Position numbers and translations under genes: made by a program. A DNA stretch of 64,000 bases from UBA952 sp044361535. Its GTDB lineage: Bacteria > Bacteroidota > Bacteroidia > Flavobacteriales_D > Crocinitomicaceae. This document shows positions 35,087 through 44,740 of this stretch, piece after piece. The DNA lies in NCBI GenBank assembly GCA_044361535.1, contig JBIKIQ010000009.1:1-64000 (forward strand). Reading direction: 5' to 3'. The notes beneath the pieces were generated by a model, which saw nothing but the letters and a program-made list of their open reading frames with translations, had not been told where the DNA came from and did not search any database. The number at the start of each line of letters is the position of its first letter. The stretch's first letter is position 1.

Positions 35087-35947
35087 CTAAGCAAAAAGTG
35101 AATCAAAATTATCGTGAGACCCTCGTGGTGTAAATTCAATGCGAATCATATCACCAACGCGAATACCAAAAAGCTGTTCGGCACCTCCTGTAGAGGCATT
35201 TGCACCTCGATTGATGGCTATTTCCAACAAATTGTTGCTATTAAAGATTGCGACCTTATCACCAGGAGGGACAGCATTGTATCCTTGTGATACTTGTTCA
35301 ATAAAATATTCCTTATTTCTAAAATAAATAGTGTAAGCAACGTCTTTCTCATAGCGGTCGAAATAGTGCTTTTCAATATTTGTAATCAGATTTCCAAATG
35401 CATCAATATGCACAACATATCCTTTGATAAGGTTTTTCTCAACAAGGACACTTGGTGTAAACGCTTTTTTATACTTATTTCGTGGCGTTGCAAAAGAATT
35501 AAAATGTTCTCCATTCAAAATTTTACAAGCCGTGGGAATCAAGAGTTGTTTTGTCGGAAAAGTATAATGTTTCCCTTCTTCAACCAATTTTTCTACACGA
35601 TAAAACTCCTCAGGGTGATTTTGATCTAAAAAAGCACCAAAAAACCCATTGTCATTTGCAACAATATATTGGCCTTTATACTTTAAGATACTGGGATAAG
35701 AACCCTCATCCGAACCTGGTGTAATTTGAGGCTCGGCATCAACGCCAATTATATGAATAGTGCCAATCGGGAAATCATCAAAACAATTTCTCAATTGATG
35801 TGCGGCTTCAGCGATATCAAAAGGCCTAATTTCATGTGAGATATCAATTATCAGCGCAGAAGAATAAAGACTGACAATGGCACCTTTCATCGATGCTACG
35901 TAGTGGTCTTTTGTTCCGCTATCCGAAGTAAGTGTGATTATCTGCAT
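35087..35947 (-). CDS. SAM hydrolase / chlorinase-fluorinase family (DUF62)
   Basis: 286 residues of the S-adenosyl-L-methionine hydroxide adenosyltransferase family: ITLTSDSGTKDHYVASMKG at the start, DISHEIRPFDIAEAAHQL, then VANDNGFFGAF and the C-terminal beta barrel with NLITNI. Most bacterial members hydrolyse SAM to adenosine and methionine; a few halogenate it. Nothing suggests halogenase activity. It is convergent with the carboxypeptidase gene and divergent from phoH. Confidence 0.9.
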   Translation of the reverse strand: MQIITLTSDSGTKDHYVASMKGAIVSLYSSALIIDISHEIRPFDIAEAAHQLRNCFDDFPIGTIHIIGVDAEPQITPGSDEGSYPSILKYKGQYIVANDNGFFGAFLDQNHPEEFYRVEKLVEEGKHYTFPTKQLLIPTACKILNGEHFNSFATPRNKYKKAFTPSVLVEKNLIKGYVVHIDAFGNLITNIEKHYFDRYEKDVAYTIYFRNKEYFIEQVSQGYNAVPPGDKVAIFNSNNLLEIAINRGANASTGGAEQLFGIRVGDMIRIEFTPRGSHDNFDSLFA

Positions 35948-36042
35948 AAAAAAGCGCTGCCTTTAACGGAGATTTTATAATTTTGAATCAAAAGTAATTT
36001 ATTTAACATAAACTTACAAAAAACCACTGAATTATTAAAGCC

Positions 36043-37035
36043 TTGCATTCTCGCTCCATCCAAATAGAAAAAATTAATCCTGCTGAATTTTTTGGTCCAA
36101 ATAATTCAAATTTAAAACATATTAAAAATTTCTTCCCCGCACTCAAAATTTCGTCAAGAGGTAATACGCTGACTATTTTTGGAGATGATGAGACAATGGA
36201 TGAATTTGAACGAAAATTTCAGCTACTTATTCTACATTTCAATCAATTTAATTCACTTTCAGAAAATAATATTGATAACCTAATGCTGGAAGAAGGGAAA
36301 AATATGCTTTCAGTCGATGACGGTTCTGAAACCTTAGTTCATGGAAATGGAGGTGCTAAAATAAAAGCGAGGACAGTCAATCAAAAAAAATTAGTTCAAG
36401 CGGTTAATGAGCATGATATGGTTTTTGCAGTCGGTCCAGCTGGAACAGGAAAAACATACACTGCTGTTGCACTTGCAGTAAGGGCATTAAAAAATAAGGA
36501 AGTAAAAAGAATCGTTCTGACGCGACCAGCTGTTGAAGCAGGCGAAAATTTGGGTTTTCTTCCGGGTGATTTAAAAGAAAAATTAGATCCCTATTTGATG
36601 CCTCTGTACGATGCGTTAAGGGATATGATTCCGGGCGAAAAACTTGGGGATATGTTGGAATATGGCATTATTGAAATAGCCCCTCTTGCATTCATGCGTG
36701 GGCGCACATTGGACAAGGCATTTGTAATATTGGATGAAGCCCAAAACACCACTAAAATGCAAATGAAAATGTTTTTAACACGAATGGGTATGACCGCAAA
36801 ATTTGTGATTACTGGTGATTTATCTCAAATTGATTTACCTAGTAAACAAACATCAGGTTTGGCTTTCGCTCTTGACAATGTAAAAAATATTGAAGAAATT
36901 GGAATTGTTCGTTTAGGACAAAGCGATGTGATTAGACACCGATTGGTGAAAAAAATAATAGATGCCTTCGATAAGGCTGAAGCAGAAGAAACTCTAAAAA
37001 AAGAAAATGAACGCACTAACAAACACGGACTTTAA
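36043..37035 (+). CDS. phoH: PhoH-like ATPase
   Basis: 330 residues. The N-terminal part (about 10-90) contains the PhoL-type domain (INPAEFFGPNN, ISSRGNTLTIFGDDE). The P-loop ATPase domain has Walker A GPAGTGKTYT (about 136-145) and Walker B VILDEAQNTT. The start is TTG at 36043: family members begin about here, and the next in-frame ATG would remove conserved sequence. PhoH proteins are linked to RNA metabolism and ribosome or rRNA maturation. The 3' end overlaps purC by 29 bp. Confidence 0.92.
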   Translation: MHSRSIQIEKINPAEFFGPNNSNLKHIKNFFPALKISSRGNTLTIFGDDETMDEFERKFQLLILHFNQFNSLSENNIDNLMLEEGKNMLSVDDGSETLVHGNGGAKIKARTVNQKKLVQAVNEHDMVFAVGPAGTGKTYTAVALAVRALKNKEVKRIVLTRPAVEAGENLGFLPGDLKEKLDPYLMPLYDALRDMIPGEKLGDMLEYGIIEIAPLAFMRGRTLDKAFVILDEAQNTTKMQMKMFLTRMGMTAKFVITGDLSQIDLPSKQTSGLAFALDNVKNIEEIGIVRLGQSDVIRHRLVKKIIDAFDKAEAEETLKKENERTNKHGL

Positions 37036-37951
37036 TTTTCCAGGTCAAAAATCCGTATATCATGGGAAAGTTCGGGATGTGTATACACTTGATAATGAAC
37101 TTGTTGTTATGGTTGCATCCGATCGAATTTCTGCATTTGACCATATTCTTCCCAAAGGTATTCCATACAAAGGACAGGTGCTTAATCAAGTTGCTACCTA
37201 TTTTTTAGAATCAACACGTGATATAGTACCCAATTGGTTAACTGCAACACCAGATCCGATGGTTGCCGTTGGTAAAAAATGTGATCCGATTCGCATTGAA
37301 ATGGTAATTCGAGGGTATTTAGCTGGCCACGCTGCTCGCGAATACAAATTAGGAAAAAGAATTCTTTGTGGTGTTTCTTTAGCAGAAGGATTAAAAGAAA
37401 ATGATCGCTTTCCCGAACCTATTATTACCCCAGCTGCAAAGGCAGAGGAAGGTCATGACGAAGATATTTCAAAAGAAGACATATTGGCGAAAGGATTGGT
37501 TCCAAAAGAGATTTACGAAACTATGGAAAAATATACTCGTGCGTTATTTCAGAGAGGAAGTGAAATGGCGAAAAAACGAGGATTAATTTTAGTTGATACT
37601 AAATATGAATTTGGGATATTCAATGGTGAAGTGGTCTTAATTGATGAAATTCATACTCCCGATTCATCCCGTTATTTTTACGCAGATGGATACGAGGAAC
37701 GCCAGAAGAATAAAGAGCCTCAAAAGCAATTATCAAAGGAGTTTGTTCGAGAATGGTTAATGCAAAATAACTTTCAGGGAAAAGATGGTGATTGCATGCC
37801 TGTAATGCCCGATGAATTTGTTGCTACTGTGACGGACAGGTACATCGAATTATTTGAACGAATTACAGGAAATTCTTTTGTCAAAGCTGACTCTACTTCA
37901 GTAACTCAACGCATTGAAAATAATGTGGTTAGTTACTTAAATTCACTATAA
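37007..37951 (+). CDS. purC: SAICAR synthetase
   Basis: 314 residues, the full length of the Bacteroidota-type enzyme, with KVRDVYTLDNELVVMVASDR and SAFDHILPKGIPYKG at the N terminus and VDTKYEFG and LIDEIHTPDSSR further on. It converts CAIR and aspartate to SAICAR in purine synthesis, using ATP in the cytoplasm. Its start lies 29 bp inside phoH and its stop abuts murI, so phoH-purC-murI is one transcription unit. Confidence 0.96.
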   Translation: MNALTNTDFNFPGQKSVYHGKVRDVYTLDNELVVMVASDRISAFDHILPKGIPYKGQVLNQVATYFLESTRDIVPNWLTATPDPMVAVGKKCDPIRIEMVIRGYLAGHAAREYKLGKRILCGVSLAEGLKENDRFPEPIITPAAKAEEGHDEDISKEDILAKGLVPKEIYETMEKYTRALFQRGSEMAKKRGLILVDTKYEFGIFNGEVVLIDEIHTPDSSRYFYADGYEERQKNKEPQKQLSKEFVREWLMQNNFQGKDGDCMPVMPDEFVATVTDRYIELFERITGNSFVKADSTSVTQRIENNVVSYLNSL

Positions 37952-38776
37952 ATGAAAAACACCTCTCCGATTGGAGTATTTGATTCTGGTTATGGAGGAT
38001 TGACCATATTGTCCGAAATTAGGAAAAAACTACCTGAATACGACTTTTTATACCTTGGTGATAATGCCCGTGCTCCATATGGAAATCGTTCGTTTGATAT
38101 TGTCTATGAATACACGCTTGAGGCAGTTAAATTACTTTTCAGTAGAGGTTGTCATTTGGTAATTCTTGCGTGCAATACCGCTTCCGCTAAAGCACTACGA
38201 ACCATACAACAACAAGACTTACCTATACTTGACCCAAATAAACGCGTTTTAGGGGTTATTCGCCCAAGCACAGAAGAAATTGGCTTACTCACTAAATCTA
38301 AACACGTGGGTGTGCTTGCAACAGAAGGAACAGTGCAATCTAAATCTTACATTTTAGAATTGCAAAAATTTGCTCCAGAAATTGTTGTTAATCAGCATGC
38401 TTGCCCTTTATGGGTTCCTTTAATTGAGAGTAATAAGCATAATTCAGAAGTAGGAAAGAGTATTATTTCAGAAGATGTATTGGCCCTTTTATCCAAAGAT
38501 CCAAAAATTGATACTGTTGTTTTAGGATGTACCCACTATCCATTAGTTCAAGAATATTTAGAATCATTGGTTTCGTCCAATATTAGGATTGTATCGCAAG
38601 GAGAAATTGTTGCCAGAAAATTAGAACATTATCTTAAAAATCACATTGAATTAGAAAAAATGTGCAGTAAAAATAATAGCATACATTACCTAACAACGGA
38701 AGATTCTAAAGTTTTTAATGAGAATGCAGCAAGGTTCTTAGGAGTTCACATACAATCAGAAAACGTTCATTTCTAA
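37952..38776 (+). CDS. murI: Glutamate racemase
   Basis: 274 residues. GVFDSGYGGLTIL at the start, GDNARAPYGNRS, and the two catalytic cysteines in ACNTASAKALR and GCTHYPLV. It makes D-glutamate for peptidoglycan. The start codon follows the purC stop with no gap. It is followed by a 128-bp AT-rich spacer before ssb. Confidence 0.96.
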   Translation: MKNTSPIGVFDSGYGGLTILSEIRKKLPEYDFLYLGDNARAPYGNRSFDIVYEYTLEAVKLLFSRGCHLVILACNTASAKALRTIQQQDLPILDPNKRVLGVIRPSTEEIGLLTKSKHVGVLATEGTVQSKSYILELQKFAPEIVVNQHACPLWVPLIESNKHNSEVGKSIISEDVLALLSKDPKIDTVVLGCTHYPLVQEYLESLVSSNIRIVSQGEIVARKLEHYLKNHIELEKMCSKNNSIHYLTTEDSKVFNENAARFLGVHIQSENVHF

Positions 38777-38904
38777 ATAAACAGATTTTTTTGTTTTTCC
38801 CTTTACATTATTTGATAAATTTTTTGTAATCAATTGATTAAAGAAATTTATTTTTTAATTTAGTTGTCAATTATTGGATAATTAACCTAACTAAACACGC
38901 TCAA

Positions 38905-39348
38905 ATGGCAACTGTTTTCGAAACCAGACTTATTGGCAACATTGGAAAAGATGCTGTCATTAAAACCATGGAAAGAAATTTAATGGCAATTAACTTTCCC
39001 GTGGCTCATAATAAAAATTGGAAAGACAAACGAACCGGTCAAACTAAAACCAAAACTACTTGGGTGAATTGTACCATTTGGAAGCGCGAAGGATCGAATA
39101 TGCGAATAATGGATTTTTTAAAGAAAGGAACTATGGTCGAACTAATCGGATCTCCATTTGCTAAAGCTTATACAGTTGAAGAAGGTGGGATAAAGACGGA
39201 GATTAGACTAAATGTTTCTAGTACAAATATTTTACGTCCTGTAAATAGAGATGGAGATTATTCACCAGAAGATTTAATTGATAAAGAAGATGATGACGCA
39301 ATTGAGAATTCTTTAGATGACTTTACAATGGATGAATCTGACTTTTAA
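38905..39348 (+). CDS. ssb: Single-stranded DNA-binding protein
   Basis: 147 residues: an OB fold (about 1-105, with ETRLIGNIGKDAVIK and TWVNCTIW) and a short acidic tail ending MDESDF, which corresponds to the protein-interaction tip of SSB. The linker is shorter than in Escherichia coli SSB. This may be the general SSB or a second paralogue; only one is in the window. It converges on recG with a 4-bp overlap. Confidence 0.93.
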   Translation: MATVFETRLIGNIGKDAVIKTMERNLMAINFPVAHNKNWKDKRTGQTKTKTTWVNCTIWKREGSNMRIMDFLKKGTMVELIGSPFAKAYTVEEGGIKTEIRLNVSSTNILRPVNRDGDYSPEDLIDKEDDDAIENSLDDFTMDESDF

Positions 39349-41441
39349 GAAATCTGTCCCCAATTTGGTTTTGATTTAAGGATTTTTGAAATTCTTCTTC
39401 GAATCGGATAATTTTCTTCCTTCTTAATATCTGCATCCTCCTCAAGCAATTTAGAGGCAATTGATCTTGAATAAACCACCAATTGCTGGTCTTTTGAAAT
39501 ATCTGCAACCTTTAAATCAAGAACACCACTCTGCTGTGTGCCTAGTAAATCCCCTGGACCACGTAATTTAAGATCTACCTCTGCTATTTCAAAACCATCA
39601 TTGGTTTGCTCCATTGTTTCCATTCGAATTTTACTCTCCTTAGAAAGTTTTTGCCCTGTCATTAAAATGCAATACGATTTTTCTGCACCTCGACCAACCC
39701 TTCCCCTTAGCTGATGAAGCTGCGAAAGCCCAAAACGTTCAGCACTTTCAATCACCATAACACTTGCATTTGGGACATTAACACCAACCTCGATAACCGT
39801 TGTGGCCACCATTATATGGGTTTCGCCTTTCATAAACCGTTGCATCTCAAAATCTTTCTCTTCTGCCTTCATTTTGCCATGAACGATACTAACACGGTAA
39901 TGAGGCAAAGGAAAAGACCGACTTATGGCTTCAAAACCATCCATCAAATTGGCGAAATCTAGCTTTTCAGATTCTTGAATAAGCGGATAAACGATATAAA
40001 TTTGCCGGCCTAATTCAATCTGTTCCTTCATGAATCCAAATAGACGAAGTCGATGGTTTTCAAATCGATGTATCGTTGAAATAGGTTTTCGTCCGGGAGG
40101 CAATTCATCTATGACTGATACATCCAAGTCACCATAAAAAGTCATTGCCAAAGTGCGAGGAATTGGTGTGGCAGTCATAATCAAAATATGCGGTGGGATT
40201 GTATTTTTCTTCCACATTTTCGCTCTTTGAGCTACTCCAAATCGATGTTGCTCATCAATCACAACGAGACCTAAATTCTGAAATTGAACTGTGTTTTCAA
40301 GTAGTGCATGAGTGCCAATTAGCAAATTTATCTGACCAGAAAGTAATTTCTCATGAATTTCGATTCGCTTTATCTTTTTGGTTGAACCAGTTAACAAGGC
40401 AACTTCAATGGGTAATTCTGAAACTAAACTAGAAAGTGATTCAAAATGTTGGTTCGCCAAAATTTCAGTAGGAGCCATAATCGCAGCTTGAAAGCCATTG
40501 CCGATCGCCATTAAACCTGTCAACAGGGCTACAAGTGTTTTTCCACTTCCAACATCGCCTTGTAAAAGACGATTCATGTGTTTTCCTGTCAAAAAATCTT
40601 TGCGAATTTCTTTTAATACCTTTTTTTGAGCATTGGTCAATTCAAACGGAAGATAATTCGTATAAAACGTATTGAAAACAGATCCTACATCTGGAAAAAC
40701 ATATCCCTTGCCTTTTGTGTGAGAATGGCTTTTACGAAGTAGCATTTCTAACTGCAGATAGAACAATTCATTAAATTTAAGCCGATAAAGAGCTTCTTTA
40801 ATTTCTTGCTCATTTTTTGGGTTATGGACTTTTACAAGTGCATCTTCAAACGATATACATTTTGTTTCCGCCAAAATTTGATCCGATACTATTTCAGGGA
40901 TTTTACCTCTAATTTGATCAACCAATGCACTAATTATTTTTTCCAGGCCTTTGGTTCCCAAACCGTTAGAAGATAATTTTTCAGTTGTAGAGTAAATAGG
41001 TTGAAATCCCTTACTTGATGTGCCTGGATTCCAAATCACCAATTCAGGATGAGCTATTTTCCATGAAGAATTATACACTTTAGCCTTGCCGAAAATCTGA
41101 TAGGTATTTCCAATTGAAAGAGCATTTTTTATCCAACTAATCCCTTGAAACCATATTAATTCAATTTTTCCTGTTTCATCTTCCACCAGGACAGATAGTG
41201 TTTTATACCTACCTTTTCCGCCTTCAGTGATTTTGGTTACAATGCCTTTGAACTGGGTGGCATTTTCTTGATAAGGAATTTCACTAATCTTACAGAAATA
41301 GGAACGATCAACATACCGAAAAGGGAAATGATTTAATAAATCTTCAAAACAGAAAATAGCTAATTCTTGCTTAAGCAAACTTGCTCGTTGAGGACCGACA
41401 CCTTTGAGATATTCGATAGGAGTAAGCAGAAAATCATTCAT
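39345..41441 (-). CDS. recG: ATP-dependent DNA helicase RecG
   Basis: 698 residues. The N-terminal wedge/OB domain is at about 1-200. The SF2 helicase has Walker A LLQGDVGSGKTL (about 288-299), the DEQH box with VIDEQHRFG, TATPIPRT, and a C-terminal domain with QLRGRVGRG and a TRG-like end. It remodels stalled replication forks and branched DNA. It is 16 bp downstream of the YceI-type gene on the same strand, so the two are probably co-transcribed. Confidence 0.96.
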   Translation of the reverse strand: MNDFLLTPIEYLKGVGPQRASLLKQELAIFCFEDLLNHFPFRYVDRSYFCKISEIPYQENATQFKGIVTKITEGGKGRYKTLSVLVEDETGKIELIWFQGISWIKNALSIGNTYQIFGKAKVYNSSWKIAHPELVIWNPGTSSKGFQPIYSTTEKLSSNGLGTKGLEKIISALVDQIRGKIPEIVSDQILAETKCISFEDALVKVHNPKNEQEIKEALYRLKFNELFYLQLEMLLRKSHSHTKGKGYVFPDVGSVFNTFYTNYLPFELTNAQKKVLKEIRKDFLTGKHMNRLLQGDVGSGKTLVALLTGLMAIGNGFQAAIMAPTEILANQHFESLSSLVSELPIEVALLTGSTKKIKRIEIHEKLLSGQINLLIGTHALLENTVQFQNLGLVVIDEQHRFGVAQRAKMWKKNTIPPHILIMTATPIPRTLAMTFYGDLDVSVIDELPPGRKPISTIHRFENHRLRLFGFMKEQIELGRQIYIVYPLIQESEKLDFANLMDGFEAISRSFPLPHYRVSIVHGKMKAEEKDFEMQRFMKGETHIMVATTVIEVGVNVPNASVMVIESAERFGLSQLHQLRGRVGRGAEKSYCILMTGQKLSKESKIRMETMEQTNDGFEIAEVDLKLRGPGDLLGTQQSGVLDLKVADISKDQQLVVYSRSIASKLLEEDADIKKEENYPIRRRISKILKSKPNWGQIS

Positions 41442-41457
41442 ACTTTAATCCTGCAAA

Positions 41458-43128
41458 TTAATCAGAATCTCGCCTTGATCTTGAAGAGTTTTCTCTTTTT
41501 TTGTTCTTCTTCTTCGGTTTCGGTTCTTTCTCTTTTTCCTCTGCCTTCTTTTCAGATTTTTTCAATTCGATTCTCAAATCAAATTCAACCAAATTTCCTT
41601 CTTTCGAATCAGGACTCATTCCAAATTTTGTGCGATCCAAGGCTGCCTTTCCAATAAAAACAGGAACTTTGACTCCTTCTTTGTCTATGCTTCCCGAATA
41701 TTTTATCTTCAATTTTAGCGGTTTGGTTACTCCCAACAAAGTGAACTCGCCATCCAATTCATAGTAATCATCGATTTTGGCTAGCTTTTTCGACTTATAC
41801 GTCATTTTAGGGTACTTAACCACATTGAAATAAGTTTTTTCCATTAAGGATTCATCCCTCAAGTCATTACTTGTTGTTAAATTTTTAACAGGTAAAGTAA
41901 CGTTAAATGACGATGAACCGGTTTTTTCATCAATTTTAACTGTACCCGAAAAATTCTTGATTTCTCCTTCCGTCTTACCACCTTTTGGACCAAGAGAAAA
42001 GTTAATAATTGAGGTCTTATCATCAATTACATATTCCCCAATCAATTCATCCATAGAAAGACCTTTCACAATAAAAGGATCAGGCTTTGCTTTCTTTGCT
42101 AAACTTGATTTCGAAGTACTAGTTGCATTCGCTGAGGCTGGATTTTCCGAGTCTTTTGCCAAACCATTAACCTTTGGGCCAAAATAAATTCCAGCACAAA
42201 TTAAAGATGGAAATACGAGTTGTGTTAATTTAAATTCGTGATATACAGCAAATGCTAAGGCTGATCCAGTTAAATAGGCTAAAAATGGCTCGACTCCACC
42301 TAAATCTGCTTTTTGAGTGCCTAGCATTAATAAAAGAACCGAAAAAATCAAATGCAAAATGTATCCAAACATGGAAAAAGCAATCGGATTTATTTTAGAT
42401 TGGGAAAGAATAAACAAAAACCAAACACCAGAAAATCCAGCAAATAACCCGAATAAGTTCTTACCTAACGAAATGTCAATTGTATCAATTCCTACAAGGG
42501 TTGAAATAAATGGAATCAGTGCCAAGGTAAGTAAACTAAAACCGATATTTGGTGTATGGTCTTCTCTGTAAAAACTGCTCGCAATATAGCCAATTCCAAC
42601 TAGGAACAAGCCAAAATAGGAAGCAAAGAAAAATCCAACAAAAGCAACAATAGAAACCAGAAATAACTGGGACAATTGTTGAAAAGAACTGCGTGTTTCG
42701 AATCCCACAAACTGAGAAAGTATTCCTGAAAGTAACTCTGAACCCACATAAACCAATGACCCCAATATGGGAAGTATCCATATACCCATACTGAAATAAG
42801 AAAACTCAAAATCATACAACGAAAAGTTTCCTCTTCCAACGGTCAATAGCATTAAGGTAGATAAGGCAGTGCCATAAACACCAAACTTGATATTCCTTAA
42901 AACTTCAACTCGAGATAATAAAAAATTGAATAACAAAAATGCAAATACCATAATTTGCAATAATCCTGTTCGTGGATCTGTCTTTAATTCACTTGATATC
43001 AATGAAGTAGCACCACATGCCAATAACAAACTAAAAAAGCTTAAAAATGTATCTCTACCCGTTAAATATGAAAAAAACGCTAGGACAGCAACAATTGAGA
43101 GTACAATAAGTGCGAAATCTACTGACAA
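41458..43128 (-). CDS. Multi-pass membrane protein fused to a YceI domain
   Basis: 556 residues. The first 330 or so contain about ten membrane helices. A Ser/Ala/Lys-rich linker follows (about 330-350), then a YceI lipocalin-like domain (about 355-520) with YVIDDKTSIINFSLG, the YFNVVKYPKMTYKSKK strand, and LLGVTKPLKLKIKY. The tail is highly charged (Lys/Glu/Arg/Ser). Ordinary YceI proteins are small secreted isoprenoid-binding proteins without membrane helices. Here the domain would be tethered to a membrane module; transport of or response to a lipid is only a guess. Confidence 0.8.
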   Translation of the reverse strand: MSVDFALIVLSIVAVLAFFSYLTGRDTFLSFFSLLLACGATSLISSELKTDPRTGLLQIMVFAFLLFNFLLSRVEVLRNIKFGVYGTALSTLMLLTVGRGNFSLYDFEFSYFSMGIWILPILGSLVYVGSELLSGILSQFVGFETRSSFQQLSQLFLVSIVAFVGFFFASYFGLFLVGIGYIASSFYREDHTPNIGFSLLTLALIPFISTLVGIDTIDISLGKNLFGLFAGFSGVWFLFILSQSKINPIAFSMFGYILHLIFSVLLLMLGTQKADLGGVEPFLAYLTGSALAFAVYHEFKLTQLVFPSLICAGIYFGPKVNGLAKDSENPASANATSTSKSSLAKKAKPDPFIVKGLSMDELIGEYVIDDKTSIINFSLGPKGGKTEGEIKNFSGTVKIDEKTGSSSFNVTLPVKNLTTSNDLRDESLMEKTYFNVVKYPKMTYKSKKLAKIDDYYELDGEFTLLGVTKPLKLKIKYSGSIDKEGVKVPVFIGKAALDRTKFGMSPDSKEGNLVEFDLRIELKKSEKKAEEKEKEPKPKKKNKKRENSSRSRRDSD

Positions 43129-43359
43129 AGCAAAAGTTTAATAAGAAACTACAAATAAACACAATTTTTTAAAACAACCCAATAAAAGTAGGATTATTTG
43201 TTAGATAATATTTTAAGAATTTACAGATGATTTCTCGAAAAATAACGCTCGTGAATATTTTGAGAAAAATTACATCCTCTCAGACAACATTATGAATCAT
43301 GTATTGTTTTTGTTTATATATTTATCTAATGATTATCAAATAAAATATAAACGCAACTT

Positions 43360-44283
43360 ATGAATTTTACGCTTAGTCAACTAAAAGTTTTTGTTAAAGT
43401 CGTTGAAAAAAGAAGTGTTACCAAGGCTTCTGAAGAACTACACATGACTCAACCAGCGGTATCAATTCAGCTAAAAAATTTTCAAGAGCAATTTGATATA
43501 CCTCTTTTCGAGGTTGTTTCTAGAAAGCTTTTCATAACTCCATTTGGACACGAAATTGCAGAATCCGCAACTGCTATCCTGCAGCAAGCAGAGGTAATTA
43601 AGCATAAATCTTTAGCTTTTCGAGGTGAATTAACTGGTCAATTGAAAATTTCAGTGGTTTCTACCGGAAAATATGTGATTCCTCATTTTTTAACAGGTTT
43701 TATAAAACAGCACCAAGGTGTTGAATTACTTATGGACGTCACAAATAAAACCAGGGTAATTGAAAGTCTGGAAAAGAATGAAATTGATATGGCCCTTGTT
43801 TCGATTCAACCGGAACGACTCAATGTTGAATCTATGGAATTGATGCCTAACCGATTATTTTTGGTAGGAAACAAAGATTTTGAAGGTACGAAAAAAATCA
43901 AATTAACAGAACTCAATAATCATACATTCATTTATAGAGAAAAAGGATCAGGAACACGACAGAGCATGGAGACTTTTTTCCGTGCACGCGAAATTAAAAC
44001 CACCCGAAAAATGGAGTTGACTTCAAATGAAGCAGTGAAGCAAGCCGTAATTTCAGGATTAGGTCTTTCCATCATGCCCATTATTGGACTAAGGCATGAA
44101 TTAAAAAATAGAGAGCTATCAATAATTCCAACTCCTGATTTGCCAATTCAAACCATGTGGCAATTAATTTGGCTAAAAGGCAAAAAACACTCTCCTGTGG
44201 TATCTAGCTACCTTGAATTTGTGAAAAACAATAAAAAAAATATTATTGAAGAAAAATTTAATTGGTACCAAGAGTACATTTAA
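43360..44283 (+). CDS. LysR-family transcriptional regulator
   Basis: 307 residues: an N-terminal winged helix-turn-helix (about 1-60, FTLSQLKVFVKVVEKRSVTK) and a periplasmic-binding-protein-like effector domain (about 90-295). It is closest in layout to the CbbR/CysB-like group. It is transcribed away from the membrane-YceI gene across a 231-bp AT-rich gap, where LysR sites (T-N11-A) are possible, for example near TTATCTAATGATTATCAAAT. The effector and targets cannot be read from the sequence. Confidence 0.9.
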   Translation: MNFTLSQLKVFVKVVEKRSVTKASEELHMTQPAVSIQLKNFQEQFDIPLFEVVSRKLFITPFGHEIAESATAILQQAEVIKHKSLAFRGELTGQLKISVVSTGKYVIPHFLTGFIKQHQGVELLMDVTNKTRVIESLEKNEIDMALVSIQPERLNVESMELMPNRLFLVGNKDFEGTKKIKLTELNNHTFIYREKGSGTRQSMETFFRAREIKTTRKMELTSNEAVKQAVISGLGLSIMPIIGLRHELKNRELSIIPTPDLPIQTMWQLIWLKGKKHSPVVSSYLEFVKNNKKNIIEEKFNWYQEYI

Positions 44284-44329
44284 AAATTTTTATTCTTTTG
44301 GTTTTTAGCTTGTTAACCATAATTCTACT

Positions 44330-44692
44330 TCACTGCATCATTGTCATGAAATAGGTTTTTTCTCCACGAGTCAATTTAAAAGTCCCATTGGAGAAACTCT
44401 CAAATTCAAATGAAATATCCTTTGCATTTGCTTGGTACCAGCCAACAGGTCCCTTGTAATTTTCGCCCAAGCCATTTAGATTAACGCGAAACCACTCACC
44501 AGATTCAGTGAAGTCAACAGTGTTTTGATCAAACATAAAATTAAAACTACAAATTGACCCGCCTCCGTCGCAAATTTGTAGGTTCAACGTGTATTTATCT
44601 CCGTCTGTAAAGGAATAAAATCCATCTTCTAAAAATTGCGAGTAAGAAAGTGAAGAAATAAATAGTATTGAAATAAAAATGAGTTTTTTCAT
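44330..44692 (-). CDS. Small secreted protein, copy 2 of a two-member family
   Basis: 120 residues when started at ATG 44692, which gives a good signal peptide (MKKLIFISILFISSLSYSQ); the upstream ATG at 44710 adds six non-signal residues. The mature part begins FLEDGFYSFTDGDKYTLNLQIC. It is similar to the protein at 22718-23068, with two cysteines in the middle, an ESGEW stretch and an MTMMQ end. It lies between the LysR gene and gpmI. Function unknown. Confidence 0.72.
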   Translation of the reverse strand: MKKLIFISILFISSLSYSQFLEDGFYSFTDGDKYTLNLQICDGGGSICSFNFMFDQNTVDFTESGEWFRVNLNGLGENYKGPVGWYQANAKDISFEFESFSNGTFKLTRGEKTYFMTMMQ

Positions 44693-44740
44693 GCAAAAAA
44701 TTTTAGTCAAATAAAGGTAATTGTTTTATCGAGAAAAAAG

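Noticed and set aside
35087..35947. A fluorinase or chlorinase for halogenated metabolites
   Set aside because: The protein fits the general SAM-hydrolysing DUF62 group. There is no biosynthetic context or halogenase-specific feature that I can point to.
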